Origin: Cyclobacterium qasimii M12-11B | GTDB lineage: Bacteria > Bacteroidota > Bacteroidia > Cytophagales > Cyclobacteriaceae | NCBI RefSeq assembly: GCF_000427295.1 | Contig: NZ_ATNM01000036.1 | Coordinates: forward strand, 1-64,000 | Direction: 5' to 3' | Length of the DNA: 64,000 nucleotides | Part shown: positions 40,910-50,722 of the stretch, piece after piece | Numbering within the stretch: the stretch's first letter is position 1 | Layout of the letters: each line of letters opens with the position of its first letter | Position numbers and translations under genes: made by a program | Notes under the pieces: generated by a model | Told to the model about the DNA's origin: nothing | Database searches by the model: none | The model's input: only the letters and a program-made list of their open reading frames with translations

Positions 40910-41950
40910 TTATAGGGGTAAATATGTTTTTGCATGATCAATAGCATCAGTGGAGTTTTTGACCCAAGCTATTTTATTTTCAGGAAGCAGGTCGTTTAAT
41001 TCCTTTTCTCTGGAAAGGTCTATTGCCCCAACCTGCCTAATGTATACGCCTTCCACTCTATGTTTATATTTCCCAATAATTTCCGCATAAATCTCGGGAT
41101 CATGTTGGCCACTATCACCTATAAGTACGAAATTTAGTTCAGGATAAAAGTCCATTAAAAATGCTATCTTCTCTACTTTATGCTCGTGGCTTCCACCACC
41201 CGATTTCCAAATATTTCTCAAACTCATGTGTCGATCCTTCAGCAATATTGGACCCATGGGAATATTCCTATATTTCATAAAATCTTGTATCAGGTCAAAA
41301 AGATTCCAATCGCTACTGGAAACATAAAAAACAGGAAAATCTCCATTTGCCGACAGCAGTCGATATAAATCACTAACTCCCGGGAAAGGTCGTCGGGTAT
41401 AGGCATTCTTGGATACAGAAAGCCAAAATTTTTCCTGAATATTGGTAGCTTTGGAAATAATAATTGTGTCGTCTATGTCGGAAATTATCGCACGGGGGTA
41501 TTCTTTATTAAATCTTAATATTTCTTTGGTAACGGAGGCCGCTTCCGGTTTTAAACCCTCTTCAGGTAGCAATGACAATTGAACTGTTTTTATTGATTTA
41601 GATGCTTCACTATTAAGTTCATAAAGCACTTCGAAAACACCTTCTTCATCCGTAATTAATGTTTCTTTAAGGTCTCCTACTGTTAGTTCAACCTTTGCTT
41701 CTGGTACACTACTGCCAGCGTACCTTCTCAAAGTAGCAAGTATATTGTGCAATGTGGTGTTTTTATCTGAAGGTCTACTCTGTTTATAGGCTTCAACCAC
41801 CCTACCCTTTACAAAAATATGTGAGCTATTTCCTAAAACCACAAATACCTCTACGCGTAATAGGTCGAGTTTACCTAACTTCCTTTTAACTATGGAGAAA
41901 AAATAACGGATAGGCCATGTTAGCCATCTTAAAAGATAAATGTACTTCAT
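40910..41950 (-). CDS. App1-like phosphatase family protein (DUF2183)
   Basis: A 346-residue protein. The C-terminal half is the App1/DUF2183 HAD-type catalytic domain with ISDIDDTIIISKATN (DxDxT nucleophile, about residue 156) and the later FVLIGDSGQHDPEIYAEI. In yeast App1 this domain is a phosphatidate phosphatase. The N-terminal half has a beta-rich part (about 60-130) resembling a carboxypeptidase-regulatory-type fold. It is the last gene of the TetR-ABC-HlyD-TolC operon, starting three bases from the tolC stop. A membrane-lipid role in that export system is an inference. Confidence 0.8.
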   Translation of the reverse strand: MKYIYLLRWLTWPIRYFFSIVKRKLGKLDLLRVEVFVVLGNSSHIFVKGRVVEAYKQSRPSDKNTTLHNILATLRRYAGSSVPEAKVELTVGDLKETLITDEEGVFEVLYELNSEASKSIKTVQLSLLPEEGLKPEAASVTKEILRFNKEYPRAIISDIDDTIIISKATNIQEKFWLSVSKNAYTRRPFPGVSDLYRLLSANGDFPVFYVSSSDWNLFDLIQDFMKYRNIPMGPILLKDRHMSLRNIWKSGGGSHEHKVEKIAFLMDFYPELNFVLIGDSGQHDPEIYAEIIGKYKHRVEGVYIRQVGAIDLSREKELNDLLPENKIAWVKNSTDAIDHAKTYLPL

Positions 41951-41952
41951 AT

Positions 41953-43350
41953 TTATAAGTCTTCAAATCCCAGGCCAGCGGCGGTTCTGATCTTTGAATA
42001 AGCAATAATTAGATCCACATAAAGGGCATTATTGATTAAATTAGAATCAAACAAGCTTGTTTCTCTGGCATTAATTAAAAACAAAGAGCTTTCCCCTAAA
42101 TCAAACTTAATTCTTTCTCCTTTCAATAAGCTTTCTAAGCCCTGAATATTTTGAGAAAAAATATTTAACTGCCGACTTAAAACTTCGTATTCGTTGAAAA
42201 CTTTCCTAAGTTTTGCGCTAAGCTGCTCAAATTTCAAGTCACGCTTATAATTCACATCCACAATTTTGGTTCGGGTAATGCCCAAATCCCCTCTTTCTTT
42301 TCGCAACAATAAAGGAGTCGCAACCTGAATTCCAAATTTATAATTATTCTCCAGGAAGCCAAATTGTTGCAGTCCTCCAAATGTTTCTGTCAAAAAGTTA
42401 TACTTAAGTTTAATTTTGGGTTTCAACTGTTCCGCTTTGTACCTCCTCTCGATATCCAGGTAATCCAGATCATAATCAATTAGGCGTATTTCAGGATGAT
42501 CAAGTACGGCTTCATAATAAAATTCCTTGTTCAGCTCCTGAGAAGCCGACTTGAAAAGCTGTTGAGGGAAAGTTAATGGCTCCAGGTCTATAGGCTTTTC
42601 CTCTTCATCCCAAAGAAAAACATTCAATTCCTGGGTATTGGAAAAGTAGACATAGCCAGCCTTTTGTAATTTTATACTTCTATTTAAAACCTGAGTATAA
42701 GCTTCTACAGTATCAATGGCAGGTAGGTCACCTTGTTCAAAGCGACCTTTTACTCCTTCAAACCTTACCTTGGCAAGTCTTAGTACCTCTTCATGCACTT
42801 GCAGATCTGCATAAGAACCAGCCCATTTCCAATACACAACCGTGGCCTCGTAGTACAAGAGGTTTAGTCGCTGTCTTCTCTCTTCGACAGATGCCAAATT
42901 ATAAATTTTAGCTTGTTGAAGCGCTGCTCTTCTCTTATCGATAAATAACCCATTCCCAATATTGACTGCTGCCCCTACTGCATAAAGCCCATTATTAGGC
43001 ACACTTTGCTCTGGGTTGAGATAAGTCCCTCTATTTTGCTCCACAATTCCCTGAAATTCTACTCCAGCTACTGTAGGAATTAAAACACCTCCTTCTCGCT
43101 TGTTGTAATACTCTTTTTCATCGTATTGCTTTTCGTCTATGCTGCCGTACAAGTAAGGATCAAACCCTCCTCTAGCCTTTCTCATCTCTTGCTTTCCAAA
43201 GGCTAAAAACAAGTCCGCCTGTTTGACCACCGGGTGATACTGCTGCACCCACAACATAAATTGGTCAAAAGAAAGGGTTTTATCCTGGGCGCTAAGAGGT
43301 GTGGATATTAACAGCAGAAATAGTCCAAGGAAACCAATATTGTATTTCAT
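41953..43350 (-). CDS. TolC-family outer-membrane efflux protein
   Basis: A 465-residue protein with a signal peptide (about residues 1-21, ending LSAQ) and two long helical repeats typical of TolC, rich in LNLLYYEATVVYWKW- and LRKVFNEYEVLSRQLNIF-type helices. It should form the outer-membrane channel for the exporter built from the two upstream gene products. Start and stop codons overlap with hlyD upstream and nearly abut the App1-like gene downstream. Confidence 0.85.
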   Translation of the reverse strand: MKYNIGFLGLFLLLISTPLSAQDKTLSFDQFMLWVQQYHPVVKQADLFLAFGKQEMRKARGGFDPYLYGSIDEKQYDEKEYYNKREGGVLIPTVAGVEFQGIVEQNRGTYLNPEQSVPNNGLYAVGAAVNIGNGLFIDKRRAALQQAKIYNLASVEERRQRLNLLYYEATVVYWKWAGSYADLQVHEEVLRLAKVRFEGVKGRFEQGDLPAIDTVEAYTQVLNRSIKLQKAGYVYFSNTQELNVFLWDEEEKPIDLEPLTFPQQLFKSASQELNKEFYYEAVLDHPEIRLIDYDLDYLDIERRYKAEQLKPKIKLKYNFLTETFGGLQQFGFLENNYKFGIQVATPLLLRKERGDLGITRTKIVDVNYKRDLKFEQLSAKLRKVFNEYEVLSRQLNIFSQNIQGLESLLKGERIKFDLGESSLFLINARETSLFDSNLINNALYVDLIIAYSKIRTAAGLGFEDL

Positions 43351-44702
43351 TTTGCTTGACTTTTTATTTCCTTAGATTCTTGAAGCGTATAATAATCTGG
43401 CGGGAAGCCATTCATTTGACGCCATATTTCATACCATACCGGGACATCATTTAGCAATGCAATTCCGTCAGCTCCGGCACCAATTCTCAAGGCTTCAGGC
43501 CATGGTTCTTCATCAGGGTCAGGCACTACTAACACCCGGTATTTATTATTTGTGCTGGTGAAATTATCAATAGCAAATACCTTTCCCCCAAAGGTACCAT
43601 TTGACAATTCAGGCCATCCTGAAAACACTATAGCTGGCCACCCATCAAAGATAAATCTGATTTTACTTTCTAATTTAACCAAGGGAAGATCTATAGGATC
43701 CACATAAATCTCAACCGCCAAAGAATAATTCTGAGGCATGATGCTAATTATTTGAGCTCCTTCTTTAATGGTTTCACCTATCCCTACCTGAATGGCCTTG
43801 GTGATATAACCCGACTGAGGGGCCAAGACATAATACATCCCAGACCTTACAGTATAGTTGGTCAATTCATTTTTCATTTTATTAACTCCAGCCTCTGCAT
43901 CATATTGACCTGAAAGTGCCGAAAATCTTTCAGAACTTACTTTGGCCAATTTGTCTCTAAAATCATTGTCAATGGCATTTAACTCTATGGTGGCCGAAAT
44001 GGATTCATTTCTGCTACCAAGTAATTTATTTTCCGCACTCAATGCTTTTGCCTGAGACTCTTGAAGTTTTATTTTCCTTGTTTCCAGATCAGTAAGTGAC
44101 TTCAAGCCCTCGGTGTATAGTTTCTCCATTCTGAGAAACTGCTTTTCTGCCACCAAAAAACTAACTTTCTCAGCTTCTAACATAATGCTGTCTGAAAGCA
44201 CTTTTAGATTTGCCTGCTTAAGCTTGTTTTGTGCCTGTTCCTTTCTCAAGGTGTTGTTTTCTTTCAAAGCAACCAATTGTTGTTCCTGTGCTTTGATCTT
44301 TGCCTCATAAGATTTTACGGACAATTCTTTTGCATCAACTTGTAATTGCGTCCTGCTAAGTAAATCAGGATCCATGTATTGTTCCTTAACCTCTGAAAGG
44401 AAAAGTATGGTGTCTCCCTTTGTTACAAAATCACCTTCCTGAACAAACCACTGCTCAATCCTTCCAGGGATAATTGAATGTATGGTTTGTGGCCTATGTT
44501 CGGGTTTTAAGGCCGTCAAAGTTCCTTTTGACCTGAAATTTTGAGTCCATGGTAAAAAAAGAAAGACAAACCCGGTCATCAATAAATACAATAAAATTCT
44601 AATCCTTCTACGGCTTTGATTACTTGAACGTGTCAAGTGATAGCTTTCAAAAGAATCGACATCAATTAAATGTTTGATCGAATTTCTAGAAATATTTAAC
44701 AT
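43347..44702 (-). CDS. HlyD-family membrane fusion protein
   Basis: A 451-residue periplasmic adaptor. One membrane anchor lies at about 33-51 (RILLYLLMTGFVFLFLP). Next is the first half of a lipoyl-like domain (SIIPGRIEQWFVQEGDFVTK), a long coiled-coil hairpin (about 120-270), the second lipoyl half (VLAPQSGYITKAIQVGIGET), and a beta-barrel region. It joins the ABC protein to the TolC channel. Stop and tolC start overlap in ATGA fashion. Confidence 0.88.
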   Translation of the reverse strand: MLNISRNSIKHLIDVDSFESYHLTRSSNQSRRRIRILLYLLMTGFVFLFLPWTQNFRSKGTLTALKPEHRPQTIHSIIPGRIEQWFVQEGDFVTKGDTILFLSEVKEQYMDPDLLSRTQLQVDAKELSVKSYEAKIKAQEQQLVALKENNTLRKEQAQNKLKQANLKVLSDSIMLEAEKVSFLVAEKQFLRMEKLYTEGLKSLTDLETRKIKLQESQAKALSAENKLLGSRNESISATIELNAIDNDFRDKLAKVSSERFSALSGQYDAEAGVNKMKNELTNYTVRSGMYYVLAPQSGYITKAIQVGIGETIKEGAQIISIMPQNYSLAVEIYVDPIDLPLVKLESKIRFIFDGWPAIVFSGWPELSNGTFGGKVFAIDNFTSTNNKYRVLVVPDPDEEPWPEALRIGAGADGIALLNDVPVWYEIWRQMNGFPPDYYTLQESKEIKSQAK

Positions 44703-44713
44703 TGGATTAACGT

Positions 44714-46420
44714 TTATTCTGGTTTCTGTAGCGTTCGTAGTTTGAAAAAATCCCCCTCAAAAGCAACCTCTCCTGACTTCATCACCACAATTTTTTCTGC
44801 TCTTTTTAAAATAGAATCCTGTGTTGATACCATTACCATTGTCCATGGACCTGAAAAAATAAAATCAAATACTCTATCAGATTCTTCCTGGCTTAGGTAA
44901 TTAAGTTCTTCTTCAAGCAAAAGTAATTTGGGAGAGAAACAAAGGCTTCTTGCCAAAATGATTTTACTTATGTAGGAATTATTAAGGCCTTTTCCTTCTG
45001 GCAAAAGAGTTGTTTCAAGATCATCTTTAAGTCTATAAACATAATCGTTCAACCCAACAACCTCCAAAACTTTTCTCAACATGGTTTCGGAAACTTCTTC
45101 ATTCCCTACAGTAATATTCTCCCTGATGGTTCCATGAAAAATAGATTGTCTAGACAAACTATCCCCTATTAATGACCTTAATTTCTCCAGAGACAAAGTA
45201 CCCATAGGCAATTTATTTACAATTACCTTTCCCTGATAATCCTCTTTCAATCCTGCCATTAATTGTAACAATGTGCTTTTACCAGCCCCACTCTCACCAG
45301 TGACGATGACTTTCTCACCTTCCTTTATTTCAAGGTTAAAATTGTTGAGAATAGATTTATCTTTGTCTTCAGAGAAGATGGAAACATTTTTAAAGGCATA
45401 AGACAATCCCGAATTCTCTTCATTTAAAGCATTCACCTTTCCCGTTGACCTCTCCAGATCCATATCCATTATAAGCCCTAATTTTTCAGTGGCAGTTAGG
45501 GTATCATATACCGTTTCAAGGCTAAGTATAATTTTCTCTACCGAGTTGATTATCAAAACAATAATGATTTCTGCTGCAACAAACTGACCAATACTGATCT
45601 CATTGTTCATTAATAATAAACTTCCTGCTACTAATAGTATCACCACAATAACCACTTTAAAAGCAATCAGGACTTTGTATTGAAATATTAATACCGAAAA
45701 ATGTTCGTTTCGAAAGGAAACATACTTCTTCACCAATTCATCTACCCGCTTAAATGGTAAAGGAGAAAACCCTGAAAGCTTAAAGGTTTCTAAAGTCCTT
45801 GCTATCTCTTCCAACCAATAGGCGATTTCATATTTAGCAGAGGACTCTTTTAAACTGGTTTTCATCCCTTTTGGGCTTGTATACTTGAAGATAAGGTAAA
45901 TAGTAAGTACCAAAATCAAGGAGAAAATGATGAAAAACGGATGATAAATCGCCAACAAAATCAAACCGAAAAAGACTTGAAGAGATGCCGTACTAAAATC
46001 GATCAGTAATTTAGACAGTCCTTTTTGCAGGTTGATGGTATCGAAAAATCTATTGACCAGCTCAGGAGCATATTCTCCGCGCAAGGACTCCATTTTCAAT
46101 CTGGGTAGACGGTAAGCAAATTCGATTGCCGAATTACTAAACACACGTTGTTGCAATTTCTCAGATAAATAGAGCTGACTAACTTGTAAAAAGCCACCAA
46201 AAACAACTCCAAGTGCTACAATAATCACCAGAATCACCCATGAGGTGGTAAGCCTTCCTCCCAAAATAAAATTGAGAATTGCCTGTATTCCCAGAGGCAA
46301 AGAAAGCGATACGAGACCATTCAGAACGGCGTAAAAGTAAATCGCATAAATCTCTCTCTTCTCACTCTTTAAAAGACTAAAGAACCTCTTTAAAGGGGTA
46401 TTAATCAAATTTTCATTCAT
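44714..46420 (-). CDS. ABC exporter-type protein with degenerate ATPase domain
   Basis: A 568-residue half-transporter: an N-terminal six-helix exporter domain (about 15-310) and a C-terminal nucleotide-binding domain. Walker A is intact (GESGAGKSTL). The Q-loop glutamine is Ser in IGDSLSRQSIF, the signature LSGGQ is LNNSY, Walker B reads LLLLEEE with Glu in place of Asp, and the switch histidine is Thr in MVSTQDS. ATP binding is plausible but normal hydrolysis is doubtful. It is the only ABC gene in the operon, so it must either act alone by unusual means or pair with a subunit encoded elsewhere. Its start overlaps the TetR gene by eight bases. Substrate unknown; no peptidase domain. Confidence 0.85.
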   Translation of the reverse strand: MNENLINTPLKRFFSLLKSEKREIYAIYFYAVLNGLVSLSLPLGIQAILNFILGGRLTTSWVILVIIVALGVVFGGFLQVSQLYLSEKLQQRVFSNSAIEFAYRLPRLKMESLRGEYAPELVNRFFDTINLQKGLSKLLIDFSTASLQVFFGLILLAIYHPFFIIFSLILVLTIYLIFKYTSPKGMKTSLKESSAKYEIAYWLEEIARTLETFKLSGFSPLPFKRVDELVKKYVSFRNEHFSVLIFQYKVLIAFKVVIVVILLVAGSLLLMNNEISIGQFVAAEIIIVLIINSVEKIILSLETVYDTLTATEKLGLIMDMDLERSTGKVNALNEENSGLSYAFKNVSIFSEDKDKSILNNFNLEIKEGEKVIVTGESGAGKSTLLQLMAGLKEDYQGKVIVNKLPMGTLSLEKLRSLIGDSLSRQSIFHGTIRENITVGNEEVSETMLRKVLEVVGLNDYVYRLKDDLETTLLPEGKGLNNSYISKIILARSLCFSPKLLLLEEELNYLSQEESDRVFDFIFSGPWTMVMVSTQDSILKRAEKIVVMKSGEVAFEGDFFKLRTLQKPE

Positions 46421-47090
46421 TTATTAGCGAATTAAAAACCAAATTGTAATAAAAGTCTACTTTTTGTTGACCAATGAAATTATCCTCAATCAAATTCGGC
46501 ACATGATTAGAACAGAATGCGTTAAGAAGTGTTGACCAGATGAGCGTGGATACAAAGGCTTTTGGAAATGGATGATTGGGATTAAATTCCAAGAAAATCT
46601 TAACCAGTCGCTCACTAAAATTATAGAATTGATCAAAAAAACCACTGTTATTTTCGCTTCCAACCTCTTTTGTCATAAAAGCTTTGGATGATTCTTCGGT
46701 GACAACACTTCTAAGTAAACTTATGTTTAGATATAAGTTTTCATCAAACGAAGGACCTACTACCAATAGATTTATCGCCATTTTGATTTTGTCTTTGGGA
46801 CTATCCATATTGGCTGTACCATAAACGAGATTATGCTCGAGCCATCCCCAATACCAATTGATGTAATACAATAATAATTTATGTTTGTTTTCGAAATACC
46901 GATAGATGGCGGCTTCAGTGCTTCCAACATGTGCAGAAAGTCTTTTGAAATTAAAAGCTTCCATTCCAAGCTCATCTATCAAGACTAGGCTTTCTTCAAG
47001 TACCTTTTTGCCCAAATCGGAACTTAGAGGATCCTTGATAAAAATACCTGGTTTGACAGGTATAATGGTATTATTCAATATACGGTGCAT
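46413..47090 (-). CDS. TetR-family transcriptional regulator
   Basis: A 225-residue regulator with an N-terminal helix-turn-helix at about 30-72 (LIDELGMEAFNFKRLSAHVG then STEAAIYRYFENKHKLLLYY). The C-terminal ligand-binding domain is helical and not assignable. It is the first gene of the ABC-HlyD-TolC-App1 operon and most likely represses it in response to an exported compound. An operator is not obvious in the 112 bases upstream. Confidence 0.88.
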   Translation of the reverse strand: MHRILNNTIIPVKPGIFIKDPLSSDLGKKVLEESLVLIDELGMEAFNFKRLSAHVGSTEAAIYRYFENKHKLLLYYINWYWGWLEHNLVYGTANMDSPKDKIKMAINLLVVGPSFDENLYLNISLLRSVVTEESSKAFMTKEVGSENNSGFFDQFYNFSERLVKIFLEFNPNHPFPKAFVSTLIWSTLLNAFCSNHVPNLIEDNFIGQQKVDFYYNLVFNSLINE

Positions 47091-47202
47091 AATAAAAACA
47101 TAGTAAGTCTAACGCTTATGTTATACGAACTAATCAATAGTAAGTTTTACTAACTGAAAAAAAATAAAAATCTCTTTTGAAGATTCAAACGAATGACTTC
47201 CG

Positions 47203-47586
47203 TTATTTTTGCTTAGGGTCGTAGGATATTTTACCTAGACCATACAGGTATAAAACCTTAGAATACCTCAGCATTACAGGCAATAATACAATGTTAAAAA
47301 ACACCACCGAGACAATGTAAACCATGAGTTCTGGGTCATCGAACACATAATTCAAAACGATCATTACGTTAATGAATAATGCCACAGACAGCGCATAGCT
47401 GATGTACATCGCTCCATAATAAAAATCGGGCTCAGGTACAAGCTCGACTCCGCAGTGGGGACAATTGTGATTAACCTCAGTTAATTTTCTAAAACTAAAA
47501 ATTGATACAGGGAAAATATTTCCTTTCCTACATTTTGGGCATTTAGCCTTGAGGATAGCTCCTGCTAAACTATTATTTTCATTCAT
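47203..47586 (-). CDS. DUF983 family membrane protein
   Basis: A 127-residue protein with two CxxC zinc-ribbon motifs (CPKC at 16-19 and CPHC about 42-45), followed by GVELVPEPDFYYGAMYISYA and two membrane helices. This is the DUF983 arrangement. The role is unknown; some homologues lie near respiratory genes. It is followed upstream on the same strand by a small conserved protein 14 bases away, forming a two-gene unit. Confidence 0.8.
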   Translation of the reverse strand: MNENNSLAGAILKAKCPKCRKGNIFPVSIFSFRKLTEVNHNCPHCGVELVPEPDFYYGAMYISYALSVALFINVMIVLNYVFDDPELMVYIVSVVFFNIVLLPVMLRYSKVLYLYGLGKISYDPKQK

Positions 47587-47600
47587 ACTATTATACTTAA

Positions 47601-47804
47601 TTAGCGGACTTCGTCCAAATCATAATCTTTACCTTTCCCCCAACGTAAAAGCTCATCAATTTCATAATACTCCAGGGTATCCAAGTCTTTCATCTTGAAG
47701 TTTTCCCTTCCGGTTCTTTCCATAGCTTCTAAAAACCTGATTTCCCCATAATTGATAAGCTTGTATACACGGCCTACCCTTATATTGTCTATTGCTAATG
47801 GCAT
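47601..47804 (-). CDS. Small conserved hypothetical protein
   Basis: A 67-residue acidic soluble protein, starting MPLAIDNIRVGRVYKLINYG and with RFLEAMERTGRENFKMKDLDTL in its middle. The fold is probably a small beta-barrel with a terminal helix. I recognise it as a Cytophagales-type conserved hypothetical but can assign no function. It is encoded 14 bases before the DUF983 gene in the same direction. Confidence 0.6.
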   Translation of the reverse strand: MPLAIDNIRVGRVYKLINYGEIRFLEAMERTGRENFKMKDLDTLEYYEIDELLRWGKGKDYDLDEVR

Positions 47805-47835
47805 ACGAAATTTATATTAATTAGGAAGATTATTG

Positions 47836-47988
47836 ATGAACACAATCTCAGAAATTGACCTTGAAGACTCCAAAGTTAATTTGTTTTATCTTCTAAATCC
47901 GCTTGAAGCTCAAAACCTTTATAATTTCATTGAATTTAAGTCCCCTATTTCCGTATTCCCTGATGATCAAAAATATTTGAATCTGTAA
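47836..47988 (+). CDS. Possible 50-residue small protein
   Basis: ATG at 47836 opens 50 codons (MNTISEIDLEDSKVNLFYLL, ending DDQKYLNL) before TAA at 47986-47988. GGAAGATT lies just upstream. The composition (acidic, with Asp, Leu, Asn and Phe) is protein-like, and no gene competes for the interval. Without homologues this remains uncertain. Confidence 0.3.
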   Translation: MNTISEIDLEDSKVNLFYLLNPLEAQNLYNFIEFKSPISVFPDDQKYLNL

Positions 47989-48064
47989 TTGAGTTATTTT
48001 ATATCAATAACTTCAAATTCCCCAATAATCTATTAATTTTGCAACTCATAAAAATTGCTTTAGA

Positions 48065-49956
48065 ATGACTGCCACCAAAAAGTTTATTATTGATTTTGAC
48101 AGCACTTTTACCAAGGTTGAAGCTTTGGATATTTTAGGTGAAATTAGTTTGAAGGATGATCCTTTAAAAGTTGAAAAGCTACAATCAATAAAGGACATTA
48201 CCGACCAGGGAATGGAAGGTAAAATCACTTTTAGGGAGAGCCTTGTTCAGCGAGTAGAAATTTTGAATGCCAATAAGGATCAAATTTCAGAATTGATTGC
48301 TGCTTTGATGAAGAAAGTGTCAGATTCTTTCCAGCGAAACAAAGAGTTTTTGCTTGAAAACAGGAATGACATATATATTATTTCTAACGGTTTCAAAGAC
48401 TTTGTAGCTCCTATTGTAACAAGTTTTGGAATCAAGCCAGAAAATGTTTTTGCCAATGAATTTGTATACGATGAATCCGGCAAAATCACTGGTTTTAATA
48501 AAGACAACCCACTTTCTCAAAACAATGGTAAACCTGATACCATAAAGAAGTTAAACCTAACAGGTGACATTTATGTCATTGGTGATGGATATACTGATTA
48601 TGAGATTAAGGCCTCAGGGGTAGCCAATAAATTTTACGCCTTTACAGAAAATATCCACCGCCCTTCGGTGTCGTCTAAGGCGGATCACATTGCGCCAAGT
48701 CTGGATGAAATTTTATATGTAAATAAGATGAACAAAAAGTTTTCCTATCCAAAAAGCCGTATCAATGTGCTATTATTGGAAAATGTACATCCAATTGGCG
48801 TTGAATTAATGAAAGCTGAGGGTTACAATGTAGAGGTGATTAGTTCAGCACTCTCTGAGGACGAATTGGCGGAAAAAATAAAAAAGTATCTGTACTTGGC
48901 ATCCGATCTAAGACTCAGGTCACCAAAAAAGTTTTAGAGAATGCGAACAGATTAATTTCCATAGGGGCTTTTTGCATAGGCACCAATCAAATCGATTTGG
49001 AAACTTGCCAAGAGAAAGGAATCGCTGTCTTCAATGCTCCATTCAGTAATACCAGATCAGTTGTAGAACTTGCAATTGCTGAAATAATCTTTTTAATGCG
49101 TGGAATGGTTGATAAAACGACCAGTATGCATGATAGTAAATGGGATAAAAGCGCCACTGGCAGCTTTGAAATCCGAGGTAAGAAATTGGGAATAATAGGT
49201 TATGGTAATATTGGGTCTCAATTGTCAGTTTTAGCTGAGAATATGGGCTTAAATGTTTATTACTATGATGTAATAGAGCGACTTGCCTTAGGAAATGCCA
49301 CAAAAATCGATTCATTAGATGAACTACTTGAAACCTGTGATGTCATTTCTCTACATGTAGATGGAAGGACAGACAATGAGTTATTGATTGACAGGGAAAA
49401 GATTGCTCTGATGAAAAAAGGGGCCTATTTGATCAATCTAAGTAGAGGACATGTAGTGGATGTGGCTGCACTTCGGGATGCGCTGATATCAGGACACCTG
49501 GCAGGAGCTGGTGTAGATGTGTTCCCTAAAGAGCCAAAGAACAACACTGAGCCTTTTGAATCAGAACTGAAAGGCCTACCTAATACTATCCTTACTCCTC
49601 ATATCGGTGGAAGCACTTTAGAGGCACAACAGAACATTGCCCAATTTGTGCCTGGTAAGATCATTGAATACATCAATACTGGAAACACCTATAATAGTGT
49701 CAATTTCCCCAACATACAATTACCCTTCCTGCATGATGCACACAGGTTGATCCATATTCACCTAAATGAGCCAGGAATAATGGCCAGGATCAATAAAATA
49801 TTGGCAGATTATGACATCAATATTGTGGGACAATACCTTAAAACAAATGAGAAAATCGGTTATGTCATCACTGATATAGATAAAGCCTATAGCAGCAAAG
49901 TAATTGACGAACTGAAAGCCATCCACGGCACAATCAGATTTAGAGTATTGTACTAG
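48065..49956 (+). CDS. serB-serA: Fused phosphoserine phosphatase / D-3-phosphoglycerate dehydrogenase (frameshifted)
   Basis: The N-terminal ~220 residues are a HAD-type phosphoserine phosphatase (nucleophile Asp10 in IIDFDSTFTKVEAL, acidic motif VIGDGYTDYEI). The rest is 3-phosphoglycerate dehydrogenase, with a Rossmann domain (LGIIGYGNIGSQL), NLSRGHVVD, TPHIGGSTLEAQ and a C-terminal ACT domain (HLNEPGIMARINKILADYDI). The protein thus holds the first and last steps of serine synthesis. The frame breaks in an A6 run at 48880-48885; after it the second frame reads VSVLGIRSKTQVTKKVLENA, which fills the start of the dehydrogenase. One added base gives 630 residues. ACT suggests feedback by serine. 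Confidence 0.9.
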
Positions 49957-49974
49957 GATACTAGGAAACAAAAA

Positions 49975-49998
49975 AGGGGACTGACAAGCAGTCCCCTT
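49975..49998 (+). terminator. Hairpin terminator after serB-serA
   Basis: AAGGGGACTG and CAGTCCCCTT form a perfect 10-bp stem around a short loop, about 20 bases after the stop codon. The following T-tract is short (TTAAAAT). Confidence 0.8.
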
Positions 49999-50587
49999 AA
50001 AATATGGTCCGAATCATGGAGTGTTACAAACCTCCGGTAAAACAAGATTTGAGCTGCACCTTTCTCGCAACCTTCCACTGTTATCCTGCATCAATAAAGC
50101 TACGAGGTCTTCCAAATGGAAGATGAGGCCTGGTTTTGAAAATGTGCTTCACTCGGTATATTAATTAAATTGTGAAGTTTGAACATGTCGCTGACCCGAA
50201 CCACAATGCAAATATACAATCAATATGAGGAAACCTCAAACCTCATCTTACGGTATTTGAATTTCGAAACCCAAAATGCCCTTAACAGTACAGCTCCAAT
50301 TGTCATTCTATTTCATGATGGAATAGCGTCAAAATCAGCTATTTCAATGCATAATTCTTACCATCACACTAGCACAAGACTTTATTCTCCAAAAGGCTTG
50401 ATTACCTTATGATTACAACATTTTCTTAAAAAGAGAAAAAAAAAGGCATTATCCCATATGAAAAAAATAAATTACAAATATGATGGTCTATCTTCTCAAA
50501 AAGAGAAAACAAAAAATTGTATTAAGAAATTATTTTGCTAATTTAAAAATTGTAGGCAATTAAAGTCAGACGTCAAAAATAGACAAA

Positions 50588-50675
50588 ATCGAAATAGGCG
50601 ATAGGGCTTTATTCCATGACAGAATCACTTCCAGACAAGGACTGGGACAGGCTATCACGAATCCTATTGCATATT
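50588..50675 (+). repeat. Dispersed intergenic repeat, shortened copy F
   Basis: ATCGAAATAGGCGATAG at the left and CCTATTGCATATTC at the right match both ends of copies A and B, with AGAATCACTTC inside, but the middle is about 100 bases shorter. Preservation of both ends with a variable middle suggests a defined element. Confidence 0.55.
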
Positions 50676-50722
50676 CAGGTTAAACAGCTTTTATCGGATA
50701 GAATCTATAATTATTTTACATA

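Larger units (their letters stand above)
49957..50722. other. Intergenic region between serB-serA and the Usp gene
   Basis: The region contains the serB-serA terminator (49975-49998) and repeat copy F (50588-50675). A 75-codon frame from ATG at 50185 lacks protein-like features and I do not call it. TTCTTAAAAAGAGAA- and TTCTCAAAAAGAGAA-like runs near 50423 and 50495 are short and may be chance. Confidence 0.5.

Noticed and set aside
50185-50412. 75-codon frame after serB-serA
   Set aside because: No ribosome-binding site, no recognisable motif, composition rich in Ser, Thr, Asn and His, and it lies in a noncoding, repeat-bearing gap.
50423-50512. Repeated TTCT(T/C)AAAAAGAGAA runs as a regulatory repeat
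   Set aside because: Only two short A-rich copies, likely by chance in AT-rich DNA.
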